From Inquilinus limosus DSM 16000 (GTDB lineage Bacteria; Pseudomonadota; Alphaproteobacteria; DSM-16000; Inquilinaceae): a stretch of DNA of 64,000 nt. The notes beneath the pieces are model-generated. The model was not told the DNA's origin. It was given only the letters and a program-made list of their open reading frames with translations, and did no database searches. A program made the position numbers and the translations under genes. This document shows positions 1-8,503 of this stretch, piece after piece; positions within the stretch are counted from its first letter, which is position 1, and each line of letters opens with the position of its first letter. The stretch is from the NCBI RefSeq assembly GCF_000423185.1, contig NZ_AUHM01000024.1:1-64000 (forward strand). The letters are read 5' to 3'.

Positions 1-1
1 C

Positions 2-373
2 GAGTTCGCCGAAGGCCTGCCGCTGCTGGCCGAGTCCTTCTCCCGCAACCCCGGCCAGTCCACCTTCTATCGCCTCGGCTTCTTTGTCGCCTACTACATG
101 GATCGGCGCTATCGGGACGCGCTGGACGAGGCCCTGAAGATCGACCTGCCGGACAACCGGTTCACCCAGATCGCCCGCGCGGCCGCCTACGCCCAGCTCG
201 GCCGGAGCGACGACGCCGCCGCCGCGATCAGACTGCTGCTCAAGGCCGACCCGGACTACGGCGACCGCGTCGTCGCCGACCTGCAGGCCCGCAACGTCGC
301 GCCCGACATCATCCGCGCCCTCGTCGACGGCCTCCGCAAAGCCGGACTCCACATACCTAAGGCGGGTACCTAA
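2..373 (+). CDS. C-terminal part of a TPR-repeat protein (5' end outside window)
   Basis: The reading frame is open from the first bases of the window to a stop at 371-373, so this is the last 123 residues of a longer protein. The visible part is made of helical repeats with the A-x-A-x-L-G pattern of tetratricopeptide repeats (AYAQLGRSDDAAAAIRLLL, around residues 60-80 of the fragment). In alphaproteobacteria such tails usually belong to adenylate cyclase-TPR fusions or TPR adaptor proteins. The catalytic part, if there is one, lies upstream of the window. No partner gene follows closely: about 310 bases separate it from the next gene. Confidence 0.6.
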   Translation, partial: EFAEGLPLLAESFSRNPGQSTFYRLGFFVAYYMDRRYRDALDEALKIDLPDNRFTQIARAAAYAQLGRSDDAAAAIRLLLKADPDYGDRVVADLQARNVAPDIIRALVDGLRKAGLHIPKAGT

Positions 374-684
374 CGGACATTCACAGCGCTGCGCCAACCA
401 TCCTGCTCGTGTGTTCACCGCCGCGATCGGGTGCTTTTCGATCCGAATCCCGGTCATTTTCGATCTGCTAACGCAACAGTAAATTACCGGTGGATACCTG
501 TCGCGGCACCACGGCTGGCCGCCCTAATCGCTAAAATTGAAAAGTGTGGCTCGACTGGCCGTCGATAGCGATCGGCGACGCTCGCAGCTCAGGCCTCGTT
601 CGACCCGCACTGTCTGAACCAACTGCGCCCAGCAAAATCGCGCGTCCAACAGATATCGACTGCGCTTCAACGAAGGGATTCGAC
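374..684. other. Intergenic region, promoter side of the lipoprotein gene
   Basis: About 310 bases with no convincing gene. The stretch near 455-490 is less GC-rich than its surroundings and is the likeliest place for the promoter of the lipoprotein gene at 685. I see no strong inverted repeat or terminator. The lipoprotein frame is open back to 544, but that extension has no signal-like character and is not preferred. Confidence 0.4.
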
Positions 685-1158
685 ATGGTGAAGCATACAG
701 GGAGTTTCGCCTCATTATTGGCGGTTGTGTCGCTGGGCTTTCTCGCAGCATGCGCCCAATCCCAGTCGGGGTCATCTTCGACGGCTCCGGCGCAACGTCC
801 GGACGGCCTTGTCGAGATGCGGCAGGTCCAAGCCGCCTTCATCGGCAGCGGCAGCACCGGCGATGGCACCTTGACCTATCGCGGCGGCACTTATCCCTTC
901 ACGGTCAGCGGCCTCGGCGTGGGAGGCATCGGCGTCTCCACCGTCGATGCACGGGGGGAGGTCTATGATCTGCAGGCGCTGCGGGATTTTCCCGGCACCT
1001 ATGTCCAGGGGCGCTATGGCTTCGCCGTCGGCGAAGCCAGCGGCGGCGACCTCTGGCTCAAGAACGGAAACGGCGTGGTCCTGCACCTGAAGGCGAAGCG
1101 GACCGGGTTGATGCTGAGCCTGGGCGGCGATGCGGTCGTCATCACCATGCAGCGCTAG
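685..1158 (+). CDS. Small outer-membrane-type lipoprotein of unknown function
   Basis: The ATG at 685 is chosen over upstream in-frame starts because it has an AAGGGA ribosome site eight bases ahead and begins a classical lipoprotein signal: MVK, a hydrophobic stretch, then the lipobox LAAC with the modified Cys near residue 24. The mature protein has a low-complexity Ser/Gly/Ala linker and then a compact beta-rich domain with alternating Gly, Thr and Tyr (GDGTLTYRGGTYPF and following). Proteins with this gene-poor domain recur in proteobacteria and are normally annotated as hypothetical. I do not assign a function. The next gene starts about 70 bases downstream on the same strand but has its own ribosome site. 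Confidence 0.75.
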   Translation: MVKHTGSFASLLAVVSLGFLAACAQSQSGSSSTAPAQRPDGLVEMRQVQAAFIGSGSTGDGTLTYRGGTYPFTVSGLGVGGIGVSTVDARGEVYDLQALRDFPGTYVQGRYGFAVGEASGGDLWLKNGNGVVLHLKAKRTGLMLSLGGDAVVITMQR

Positions 1159-1230
1159 CACTCAGTGCTTGGCGGCGGACAGAAGAGAGAGCGAGCGGGA
1201 TGGGTCGCCACGAAATGGGGAGGTGCCGAG

Positions 1231-2073
1231 ATGGAGAGCACCAGGGAGGAATATTCTCGAGGCATGTTTGATGTCGGCCTGATCGCCGCGGAGGCCGGAG
1301 CAGCTGACCCGGCGAGAACGGCGGTGTTCTGTCGCGAGACAACGGCGCATGTGGGAACCGAGGCACGGCCGACCGGACCGGCCATGTCGAAGATTCCGAG
1401 TGGCCTGGCCGACCTCGGCACCGTGGTCTCGCTCGCGCGCGGCACAGCCGCCTTTCATGAGGGTGATCCCGCTTCGCACTGGTACCAGGTGGTTTCCGGA
1501 ACCGGTTGCACCAGCAAGTTTCTCTCCGATGGGCGCCGACAGATCGGCCGCTTTCTGCATGCCGAGGATTTCTTCGGCTTGGAGGCGGTCGAGGCCTATG
1601 GGTTCGGCGCAGAAGCCCTGACCGATATGGTCGTCATTCGCTATCCGAGGCGCTGCACCGAAGCCCTTGCCCGGGCCGATGGCGCCGTCGACCGCTGTTT
1701 CCACGAAATCGCCTATCGATCCCTCGCCATCGCCTATGACCGTCTTGTGACCCTCGGCCGCAAGACCGCGAGCGAGCGTGTCGCCACCTTCCTGCTGGAG
1801 TTGGCCGACGCGGCCCCGGACGGAAGAGCGGTCAGCGTGGAAATGTCTCGGGTCGACATCGCCGACTATCTGGGCCTCACCCTCGGGACCATCAGCCGAA
1901 CCCTTGCCGATCTCAAGCAGGCCGGCCTCATCGACATGGCCGGACCCCGCCATCTCATCCTGCTGGACCGATCGCGCCTCGGGAAGTTGGCCGAAGGCGA
2001 TGAACCGGCCACCCGGATCGAACGAGCCCACATGCCGATGGAATCCTCGCTTCGCTGCGCACTGCATCTTTGA
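1231..2073 (+). CDS. Crp/Fnr-family transcriptional regulator, FixK-like
   Basis: The start at 1231 is preceded by GGGGAGG at a seven-base spacing; an in-frame start at 1165 is less likely. The protein has 280 residues. An N-terminal cyclic-nucleotide-binding-type beta-roll (about 58-145) carries the GDPASHWYQVVSG motif, followed by a dimerisation helix (about 160-195) and a winged helix-turn-helix (about 203-245). The Cys cluster that holds the Fe-S centre in FNR is absent, as in FixK. FNR and FixK read DNA with E-T-(I/V)-S-R; here the same place reads G-T-I-S-R, so the base-contacting Glu is Gly219 while Ser222 and Arg223 remain. Its targets are not shown by the sequence. Nearby oppositely oriented V-ATPase and PPK2 genes are candidates. 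Confidence 0.85.
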   Translation: MESTREEYSRGMFDVGLIAAEAGAADPARTAVFCRETTAHVGTEARPTGPAMSKIPSGLADLGTVVSLARGTAAFHEGDPASHWYQVVSGTGCTSKFLSDGRRQIGRFLHAEDFFGLEAVEAYGFGAEALTDMVVIRYPRRCTEALARADGAVDRCFHEIAYRSLAIAYDRLVTLGRKTASERVATFLLELADAAPDGRAVSVEMSRVDIADYLGLTLGTISRTLADLKQAGLIDMAGPRHLILLDRSRLGKLAEGDEPATRIERAHMPMESSLRCALHL

Positions 2074-2098
2074 CCATCACAAGTGGAGCGGCCACGCC

Positions 2099-2341
2099 TC
2101 AGCGATCGCGATGCGCGGTCAGGAAGCGGCGGCCCTCGGCGAGGATCGCGTCGACCCCGGGCGACCGGTGCGGCCGGTGTTCCAGTTCCTCGACCAGTGT
2201 CCGGATGTCTTCCATGAAGGGATTGTGCCAACGGAGATGGCGGTGCAGTTCCAGCGCGAGAATTTCGGTGTGGGTCAGGGCATAGCCCTTGCGCTCATCC
2301 ACGGCGGCCCCAGCCGGCATCCGTCGGCCGGCCTCCTCCAC
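2099..2341 (-). CDS. Small hypothetical protein, 80 residues
   Basis: A short minus-strand frame between the regulator and the SulP gene. The start is a GTG at 2341; an ATG at 2320 is also possible. The composition is protein-like rather than random: charged amphipathic helices with an E-x-x-ALELHRHLRWHNPF segment and a basic C-terminus. There is no signal peptide or membrane segment. It lies downstream of SulP on the same strand and could be the last gene of that unit. I do not recognise a family, and it could still be a chance open frame. Confidence 0.4.
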   Translation of the reverse strand: MEEAGRRMPAGAAVDERKGYALTHTEILALELHRHLRWHNPFMEDIRTLVEELEHRPHRSPGVDAILAEGRRFLTAHRDR

Positions 2342-2430
2342 CCTTCATCGCGGCAGGACGATAGCCCCGGCCCGATGTGCCAGTCCCGCGCCAGCCTGCC
2401 GAGAACCGGTTCCGCGGGACCGAAGGCATG

Positions 2431-4173
2431 TCACAGTCCATCCCGCTGCTGCTCGAATGCGGCCGCTGCCTCTTCCGCCGAATGAAAGAACATGCCGGCG
2501 CCGATCCGGTCGGCGAGGCCGGATCGCTCCATCGTCGCACGCGGCAAGCGGTGCAGATCCGCGACCGCGAAGGAGATGCCGCGCCGCCTCAGCTCGCCGT
2601 AGACATCCTCCAGCGCCTCGATCGCGCTGCTGTCGAGGTGATTCATCGCACTTCCATCCAGGACGAACCAGTCGCCGGCCTGAGCGCCATCCGCAAGCTC
2701 CAGCATCCGTCCCTTCACATAGTCGGCGTTGAAAAACACGAGCGGGCCTTGGAGCAGATAGACGAGAAGCCCCGGAACAGGCTCGGCATCGGCGTGATGA
2801 TGCAGCTTGTACAACTCCGATTTGCCCGGGCGCCGCCCGAGCACGGCGTCGCGAGGCCGGGAGCCGAGCCAGAGCAGATGGACGAGGCTGGCACCGACCG
2901 CCAAGGCGGTGCCCTGCAGCACGCCGAAGACAACGACACCCACCAGGGCCGTGATGGCGAGACAGAACTCGACGCGACTGATACGCCACAGCAGGGCGAA
3001 TCGCGGCGCGTCGACGAGATCCACGGCCGCCGATGCCAGGACCGCCCCCAGGGCCGCGACCGGCAGATAGGCCAGGATCCCCCCGGCGAACAGGGTGATC
3101 ACGATCAGCGCGGCGGCGGCGAGCAGCCCTGCGACCTGCGTCTTCCCGCCGACGATGTAGTTTACGGCCGTGCGGGAATCCGAGCTGGTGATCGGGAAAG
3201 CGCCGAACAGGCCGGATGCGATGTTCGCGGCGCCGAACCCGAAAAGTTCGCGGTTAGCGTCGACGGGAACATGGTATCGGGCGCCGAAGCTCCGTGCCGT
3301 AATGATGCCGGCGCCGAAGCTCACCAGTAGAACGCTGAAGGATGCGAGCAGCAGGTCCCCCGGCTCCACGTCTTGCGGAACCGGAAGGGCCAAGGTCGGC
3401 ACTGCCCCCGAGATCCCACCTACCATGCGGACGCCATGGCGCTGGAGGTCGAACACGACACCCAGGCCGATGCCGATCACGACGGCCAGGAGCGGCGCCG
3501 GGAAACGGGGCGCCAGCCGTCGCAGTACCCGGAGCAACACGAGGAGGCCGAGCCCGACCACCGTCGTGATGACATGCAGGCCACCGATCTCGGACAGGGC
3601 TTCGACAATCGGCCGGATCAGCCCCTTGGCCTCGATGGCGAGGCCGGAGAGCCTACCGATCTGCCCGATGATCAGGTCGACGGCGATGCCGGCCAGAAAG
3701 CCCGTGAGCACCGGCCGCGAGAGGAAATCGGCGATGAAGCCGAGGCGCGCTGTGCCCGCCAGGACGCAAAACACGCCGGTGATGACGGCCAGCGCCGCCA
3801 CCACCGCAACCCGCTGATCCGGCGCCGTGACGCCGAGATAGAGCAGCGCGCTGGCGAGCACGAGGCAGGTCGCGCTGTCGGGCCCGACCATCAGCTGCCG
3901 CGACGAGCCGAAGATCGCATAAGCGATCGTCGGGAAGATCGCTGCGTAGAGGCCGACCTCGGGCGGTACGCCGACGATCGCGGGATAGGCGATCGCGGTC
4001 GGCAGCGCCACGGCGGCCACCGACAGGCCGGCCAGCAGATCCGATTGAAGCCATTCGGGCCGATAGCCGCGCAGCTGTTGCAGGATCGGCGGGATCCATC
4101 CGAGGGGCTCTCCTCTCCCCGCGTGAGCAGCGGCGCGCCTCGCCATCAGACGGCACCGCCGGTATTGCGGCAT
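2431..4173 (-). CDS. SulP-family inorganic anion transporter with STAS domain
   Basis: An inner-membrane transporter of 580 residues, or 571 if the ATG at 4146 is used. The N-terminal two thirds are hydrophobic with the SulP sulphate-transporter pattern (LSVAAVALPTAIAYPAIVGVPPEVGLYAAI, then GPDSATC). The C-terminal 120 residues form a soluble STAS domain (about 455-570) with FFNADYVKGRM and the LDGSAMNHLDSSAIEAL phosphorylatable-loop motif. SulP proteins move sulphate, bicarbonate or dicarboxylates, and the substrate cannot be read here. It lies downstream of PPK2 and the V-ATPase operon on the same strand, separated by about 190 bases, so it may have its own promoter. Confidence 0.9.
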   Translation of the reverse strand: MPQYRRCRLMARRAAAHAGRGEPLGWIPPILQQLRGYRPEWLQSDLLAGLSVAAVALPTAIAYPAIVGVPPEVGLYAAIFPTIAYAIFGSSRQLMVGPDSATCLVLASALLYLGVTAPDQRVAVVAALAVITGVFCVLAGTARLGFIADFLSRPVLTGFLAGIAVDLIIGQIGRLSGLAIEAKGLIRPIVEALSEIGGLHVITTVVGLGLLVLLRVLRRLAPRFPAPLLAVVIGIGLGVVFDLQRHGVRMVGGISGAVPTLALPVPQDVEPGDLLLASFSVLLVSFGAGIITARSFGARYHVPVDANRELFGFGAANIASGLFGAFPITSSDSRTAVNYIVGGKTQVAGLLAAAALIVITLFAGGILAYLPVAALGAVLASAAVDLVDAPRFALLWRISRVEFCLAITALVGVVVFGVLQGTALAVGASLVHLLWLGSRPRDAVLGRRPGKSELYKLHHHADAEPVPGLLVYLLQGPLVFFNADYVKGRMLELADGAQAGDWFVLDGSAMNHLDSSAIEALEDVYGELRRRGISFAVADLHRLPRATMERSGLADRIGAGMFFHSAEEAAAAFEQQRDGL

Positions 4174-4362
4174 CGCGCCTCCGGCTCAAGCAAGCTTCGA
4201 GCAAGGGTTACGCCTGACATGGCAATTCCGATTCACCGATCAAGGATCGTGACGATGGGGGTTACGGCCCGTCATTGCCCTACGCCGACTTCGGAACCGT
4301 GACCTTGCTCTATCGCAAATTATGACTTTGTTCTTGAAGACATCGATGTCCGACAGGGAGGT

Positions 4363-5187
4363 CTACGCAGCTGGGCCGTCGAACACATCCGGCACCAGTT
4401 TCCGCGGCGTGCTGTCCTCGACATAGTCCTTCGGCCGCTTCTGGCGCTTGCCGAGGTCCGGAGTGTCGAAGCCCAGATGCTCATAGGGGATCGAACCCAA
4501 CATGTGCGTGATGCAGTTGACGTGCGCCCGCTTCTTGTCGTTCGACGGCACGATCCACCAAGGCGCATGCGGCGTGTCGGTCATCCGCAGCATCTCGTCA
4601 TAGGCGCGCGTGTAGTCCCACCATCGCCGGTACGATTCGAGGTCCATCGGGCTCAGCTTCCAGTGACGGACAGGGTCGTCGATGCGACGCTGGAAGCGCC
4701 GCTCCTGCTCGTCCTCGCTGACGGTGAGGAAATACTTGAGAAGAATGATGCCCTGCTGGACGAACACCGCCTCGGCCCTTGGCACCATCTGCAGGAACCG
4801 CTCCGCCTGGGCCTCCGAGCAGAAGCCCATCACGCGCTCGACTCCGGCGCGGTTGTACCAGCTGCGGTCGAAGATCACGACCTCGCCGGCCGCCGGGAAG
4901 TGTGGGATGTAGCGCTGAATATAGATCTGGGACTTCTCCCGCTCCGTGGGTGCAGGCAGGGCCACCACCCGGAAGACGCGTGGACTGACGCGCTCGGTGA
5001 TCCGTTTGATCATTCCACCCTTGCCCGCCGCGTCGCGCCCTTCGAAGACGATGACGATGCGCGCCCCGGTCTCGCGCACCCAGGTTTGGAGATGCGACAG
5101 CTCGATCTGCAGCCGGGCCATCTCCTTCTCGTAGTACTTGTTGCGGGCGGCCTTGTCGCCGTCGTGAGCTTTTCTGTTGTGGTTCAT
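4363..5187 (-). CDS. ppk2: Polyphosphate kinase 2 (PPK2) family protein
   Basis: The start at 5187 has GGGAGGAT six bases upstream, while the longer open frame to 5268 has no initiation signal. The 274-residue protein carries the PPK2 P-loop FEGRDAAGKGG (49-58), the following lid Arg residues, and the Walker B block VVIFDRSWYNR (about 103-113), with the GVERVMGF sequence typical of the family. PPK2 enzymes use polyphosphate to phosphorylate nucleoside mono- or diphosphates, or run the reverse reaction. The gene starts 43 bases after the V-ATPase A-subunit stop and so is probably the distal gene of that operon. This would tie polyphosphate-driven nucleotide regeneration to an ion-pumping ATPase. 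Confidence 0.92.
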   Translation of the reverse strand: MNHNRKAHDGDKAARNKYYEKEMARLQIELSHLQTWVRETGARIVIVFEGRDAAGKGGMIKRITERVSPRVFRVVALPAPTEREKSQIYIQRYIPHFPAAGEVVIFDRSWYNRAGVERVMGFCSEAQAERFLQMVPRAEAVFVQQGIILLKYFLTVSEDEQERRFQRRIDDPVRHWKLSPMDLESYRRWWDYTRAYDEMLRMTDTPHAPWWIVPSNDKKRAHVNCITHMLGSIPYEHLGFDTPDLGKRQKRPKDYVEDSTPRKLVPDVFDGPAA

Positions 5188-5230
5188 CCGATCCTCCCGG
5201 TAATCCGACCGGTGCCGTTCCCAGGGTCTC

Positions 5231-7075
5231 CTACTCCGCCGCGGCCTGGTATCGCTGCGGCGCGGCATCGATCGCCGCCAGCAGTTGGCTTCTCAGATCG
5301 TCCCGCTGCTGCGATCCCTCGGCGGCGTAGTTGAGGTTCTTGAACATCCCGGTGAGCCGGATGAAGAAGTCGCGCGCCGCTGCCTTGTCGGCAAAGTCGA
5401 AGTCGCGCCTAGCCACCAGCAGCACGATGTCGAAGGTCTCCTGCTGCCGCTTGAGCGGCGCGGAGGCGTCGACATCGTCGAACGCGTCCTGCTGCAGATA
5501 GACCATGTCGAGGAACAGGGCCTTCTGCTGGGTCACGAAGTCGTCGATCGAGACGCCCTCCTCGCCCGTGACCTGCATCATGCGGGCGATCTCGTCGCCG
5601 CGGCGCAGCAGCCTCACCATCTCCTCGACCCGGCCGGTCCAGCCGGCGTCGATATGGTCCCGATACCAATCCCCCAGCTGCGGGTGGTAGCGCGACCAGG
5701 ACAGCAGCGGATCGACCGCCGGGTAGAAGCGCTTGTAGGCCCGGTCGTAGGACAGCCCGAGGAAGGTCTTGACCGTCCCCAGCGTCGCCTGGGTCACCGG
5801 CTCCTCGAAGTTCCCGCCGGCGGGCGAGACGGTGCCGATCATCGTCAGGCTGCCGAGCGAACCGTCCGCCAGCCGGATGACGCCGGCGCGCTCGTAGATG
5901 CCCTTGATCGCGGAGTCGAGATAGGCCGGGAAGGCCTCCTCGCCCGGGATCTCCTCCAGGCGTCCGGACGTCTCCCGCATCGCCTGGGCCCAGCGCGAGG
6001 TGGAATCGGCGATGAGCAGGACGTCGTAGCCCATCTGCCGGTAGTACTCGCCCAGCGTGATGCCCGTGTAGATCGAGGCTTCGCGCGCAGCCACCGGCAT
6101 GGAGGAGGTGTTGCAGATGATCACGGTCCGCTCCATCAGCGTGCCCTGGCCGGACGGGTCGGGCTGGCTGGGGAACTCGGTGATCGTCTCGACCACCTCG
6201 CCGGCCCGCTCGCCGCAGGCGACGACGATGACGATGTCGACCGCCGAGAAGCGGGAGATCAGCGACTGCAGCACCGTCTTTCCGGCGCCGAAGGGACCCG
6301 GGATGCAGCCCATGCCGCCGCGGGCGATCGGGAAGAACGTGTCGATCAGCCGGATCGTCGTGATCAGCGGTTCGGACGGGTATAGCCGCTCGGCCTGGCC
6401 GAGCGCGACGAGCGCCTCGGGGATGGGCCGCCGGACCGGCCAGCGCTGGACCAGGGCGAGGTCGTGCGTCTGCCCCCGTTCGTCGCGGACCGTCGCGACG
6501 ACCTCCTCGATCGTGAACGAACCCTCTCGAATGCGCTCGACCGTCACCTCGCCCGGCATGGCGAAGGGCACCATGATGCGGTGCTCGAACCGCCCCTCCG
6601 GCACGGTGCCGATCGCGTCGCCCGCCCTCAAGATGTCGCCGGCCTTGGCCTTCGGCGTGAAGGCCCATTTCCGCGCCGTGTCGAGTGGGTTGACGAGGAC
6701 CCCGCGAGGCAGGAAGAAGCCGTGCTGCGAGGCGATCTCGGCCAGCGGGTTCTGCAGCCCGTCGAAGACACCGCTCAGCAGCCCCGGCCCGAGGGCGGCG
6801 GACAGCATCTCGCCGGTCTGGATGACCTTGTCGCCGATGCGGACCCCGCTCGTGCTCTCATAGACCTGGGCTTCGGCCGCGGGGCCGCGGACGCGCAGGA
6901 CCTCGGCCTTGAGATATTCCCGCCGCCCCCCTTCCCGCTCCGGCCCGTGCGGAATGATGTAGATCACCTCGTTCTTCACCAGGGGCGTGTCGCCGGTCGG
7001 CGCGATCGTCACCAGGTCGTCCTGCACGGCGACGATCTCGGCCGTCGGCTCGGGAAGGTTTGACGGGCTGGTCAT
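5231..7075 (-). CDS. atpA: V-type ATPase catalytic subunit A
   Basis: A protein of 614 residues, close to the usual length of A subunits. It has the beta-barrel domain (about 12-75), the non-homologous bulge region (about 115-190) and the nucleotide-binding domain. The P-loop is GPFGAGKTV at 260-268. Further on come the ER-x-GEVVETI sequence and a Walker B-type DVLLIADSTSRWAQA. The ATG at 7075 overlaps the stop of the DUF2764 gene by four bases (ATGA), which fixes the start. This subunit hydrolyses or makes ATP in the V1 head with subunit B. It is last of the ATPase genes here, whereas A normally precedes B in bacterial V-type operons. Confidence 0.96.
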   Translation of the reverse strand: MTSPSNLPEPTAEIVAVQDDLVTIAPTGDTPLVKNEVIYIIPHGPEREGGRREYLKAEVLRVRGPAAEAQVYESTSGVRIGDKVIQTGEMLSAALGPGLLSGVFDGLQNPLAEIASQHGFFLPRGVLVNPLDTARKWAFTPKAKAGDILRAGDAIGTVPEGRFEHRIMVPFAMPGEVTVERIREGSFTIEEVVATVRDERGQTHDLALVQRWPVRRPIPEALVALGQAERLYPSEPLITTIRLIDTFFPIARGGMGCIPGPFGAGKTVLQSLISRFSAVDIVIVVACGERAGEVVETITEFPSQPDPSGQGTLMERTVIICNTSSMPVAAREASIYTGITLGEYYRQMGYDVLLIADSTSRWAQAMRETSGRLEEIPGEEAFPAYLDSAIKGIYERAGVIRLADGSLGSLTMIGTVSPAGGNFEEPVTQATLGTVKTFLGLSYDRAYKRFYPAVDPLLSWSRYHPQLGDWYRDHIDAGWTGRVEEMVRLLRRGDEIARMMQVTGEEGVSIDDFVTQQKALFLDMVYLQQDAFDDVDASAPLKRQQETFDIVLLVARRDFDFADKAAARDFFIRLTGMFKNLNYAAEGSQQRDDLRSQLLAAIDAAPQRYQAAAE

Positions 7076-7797
7076 GGACGGGCCTCCTGGCTTGCGGCTC
7101 GATCGGCAGGCGGGACAGCGGTGCGGGGCGCCGTGCTCAGCGCCTCGTCCAGCAGCTTGCGCAGCCTCTCGGCCGCCTTGGCGGTGCTGTACAGGCTCCA
7201 GCGCTCGACGATGATCCAGCGCAGCACGTAGATGACCACCGCCTCGAAGTCGAAGTCGTGGCCGCTGGCCAGCCGGTCGATCTGGGTGAAGGCCTGGGTC
7301 AGGACCAGGCGCTCCAGCGCGATGTGGTTGCCCGACCGCAGATGCTGGTCGGCTTCGGCCACCCAGGGCATGAAACGCGAGAGGCCGAAGCCGGGATCGC
7401 TCCAGTTCTCCTGGATGCGGCGGCACCATCGGCCGACCCCCCAGGACGCGACGTCCCCGGGATCCGCCGTGCCGTCGCGCCGGCGCCGGAGCGCGGCGAT
7501 GATGGTCCGGGTCTCCATCCGGCTCTGCACCAGGGCCTGCAGCGTCGGATGATCGCCGAGCTCGGCCGTGACGCTGCGGGCCAGTGCGATGATCTCGGCG
7601 TCGGTTTTGTACTGTCCGACCCCGGTCCAGGCGGTCACGCCGATCACCCGGTCCAGCAGCTTGCGATGGTCCGGGTGGAGCAGCTTCAGCCGCTCCTCCA
7701 GCCGGAACCTCGAGATCCCGGTGCCGTGCTCGGTGAAGATCCTGCCGATATGCGGCAGGCTCGACATCAGCGTGATGTATTGCAGCCGGTCGCTCAT
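7072..7797 (-). CDS. DUF2764-type V-ATPase-associated protein (subunit C position)
   Basis: A protein of 241 residues with no membrane segment, starting four bases after the subunit E gene and overlapping the A gene by four bases. It is mostly helical, begins SDRLQYITLMSSLPHIG and is rich in Arg and Trp in its middle. The length, N-terminal YxxLMSSLPHI pattern and position between E and A match the DUF2764 protein of bacterial V-type operons such as those of Chlamydiae and Bacteroidetes. There it takes the place of subunit C, linking the rotor to the membrane sector. The family assignment rests on motif and context, not on a search. Confidence 0.75.
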   Translation of the reverse strand: MSDRLQYITLMSSLPHIGRIFTEHGTGISRFRLEERLKLLHPDHRKLLDRVIGVTAWTGVGQYKTDAEIIALARSVTAELGDHPTLQALVQSRMETRTIIAALRRRRDGTADPGDVASWGVGRWCRRIQENWSDPGFGLSRFMPWVAEADQHLRSGNHIALERLVLTQAFTQIDRLASGHDFDFEAVVIYVLRWIIVERWSLYSTAKAAERLRKLLDEALSTAPRTAVPPADRAASQEARP

Positions 7798-7801
7798 CGG
7801 T

Positions 7802-8494
7802 TCAGCGCGCCACCCCTTCCATCAGCGCCCGGAAGCGCGGCTGCAGATGCTTGCCCAGCAGGGTCGCGACCGCCTCCTCGGTGACGTCGATCGACAGGTC
7901 GCGGTCGACCAGCCTGACCCGGATGCCCTGCAGGCCCGGGGCGACAGAGAAGGTGACGCCCTTCCTGAGCACGCTGGCGGCGACGGCGACGACGAAATGG
8001 GTCAGGGTTCCTTCGCGCGCGTTTTCGGGCGATTGCTGCAGGTCCTCGAAGCTGACGACGCGATCGGGAAGCAGGATCTCCAGCCGGTCATCGGCGGTGA
8101 CGCCCGCATCCTTCGTCGCCTTGGCGGCCATCGCCAGGATCAGGCGCTTCAGGAACTCCTCATCCATCAGCGTTTCGCCAAGCAGACGCTTGGTCTCCTC
8201 GCTGATCCGGTGCCCGAGCTCGTTCCTGAGCTTGAGGACCAGGTCGCGCGCCGCGACCTTCAGGGCATCCCGCCCGGCCGCCGTCTCGGCCGCGGCCTCC
8301 TGCCTCGCGCGATCCAGCGTCTCCCGCGCCCTGGCTTCGGCCTCGGCGACGAGCCTGTCGGCCTTGGCCTTGGCGAAGGCGACGATCTCTTCGGCCTGGA
8401 CCTGCCCGGCGGTGACGCCCTCGGCCCGAAGCCGATCGATCAGTGCCTGCACCCCAGCCCCGGCCGGGGACACATCCGTCTGCGGTTTCGCCAT
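7802..8494 (-). CDS. atpE: V-type ATPase peripheral stalk subunit E
   Basis: A 230-residue soluble protein with a long charged N-terminal helix (about 35-110, many Ala/Glu/Arg heptads) and a globular C-terminal domain. This is the expected architecture of stalk subunit E. The C-terminal part contains LEILLPDRVVSFEDLQ and FSVAPGLQGIRVRLVDRDLSIDVTEEAVATLLGKHL, matching the end of bacterial E subunits. It lies nine bases after the K gene and ends just before the DUF2764 gene. It would pair with a G or H stalk subunit, but no separate G/H gene is present in the operon. Confidence 0.85.
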   Translation of the reverse strand: MAKPQTDVSPAGAGVQALIDRLRAEGVTAGQVQAEEIVAFAKAKADRLVAEAEARARETLDRARQEAAAETAAGRDALKVAARDLVLKLRNELGHRISEETKRLLGETLMDEEFLKRLILAMAAKATKDAGVTADDRLEILLPDRVVSFEDLQQSPENAREGTLTHFVVAVAASVLRKGVTFSVAPGLQGIRVRLVDRDLSIDVTEEAVATLLGKHLQPRFRALMEGVAR

Positions 8495-8503
8495 GGTCTC
8501 CTC

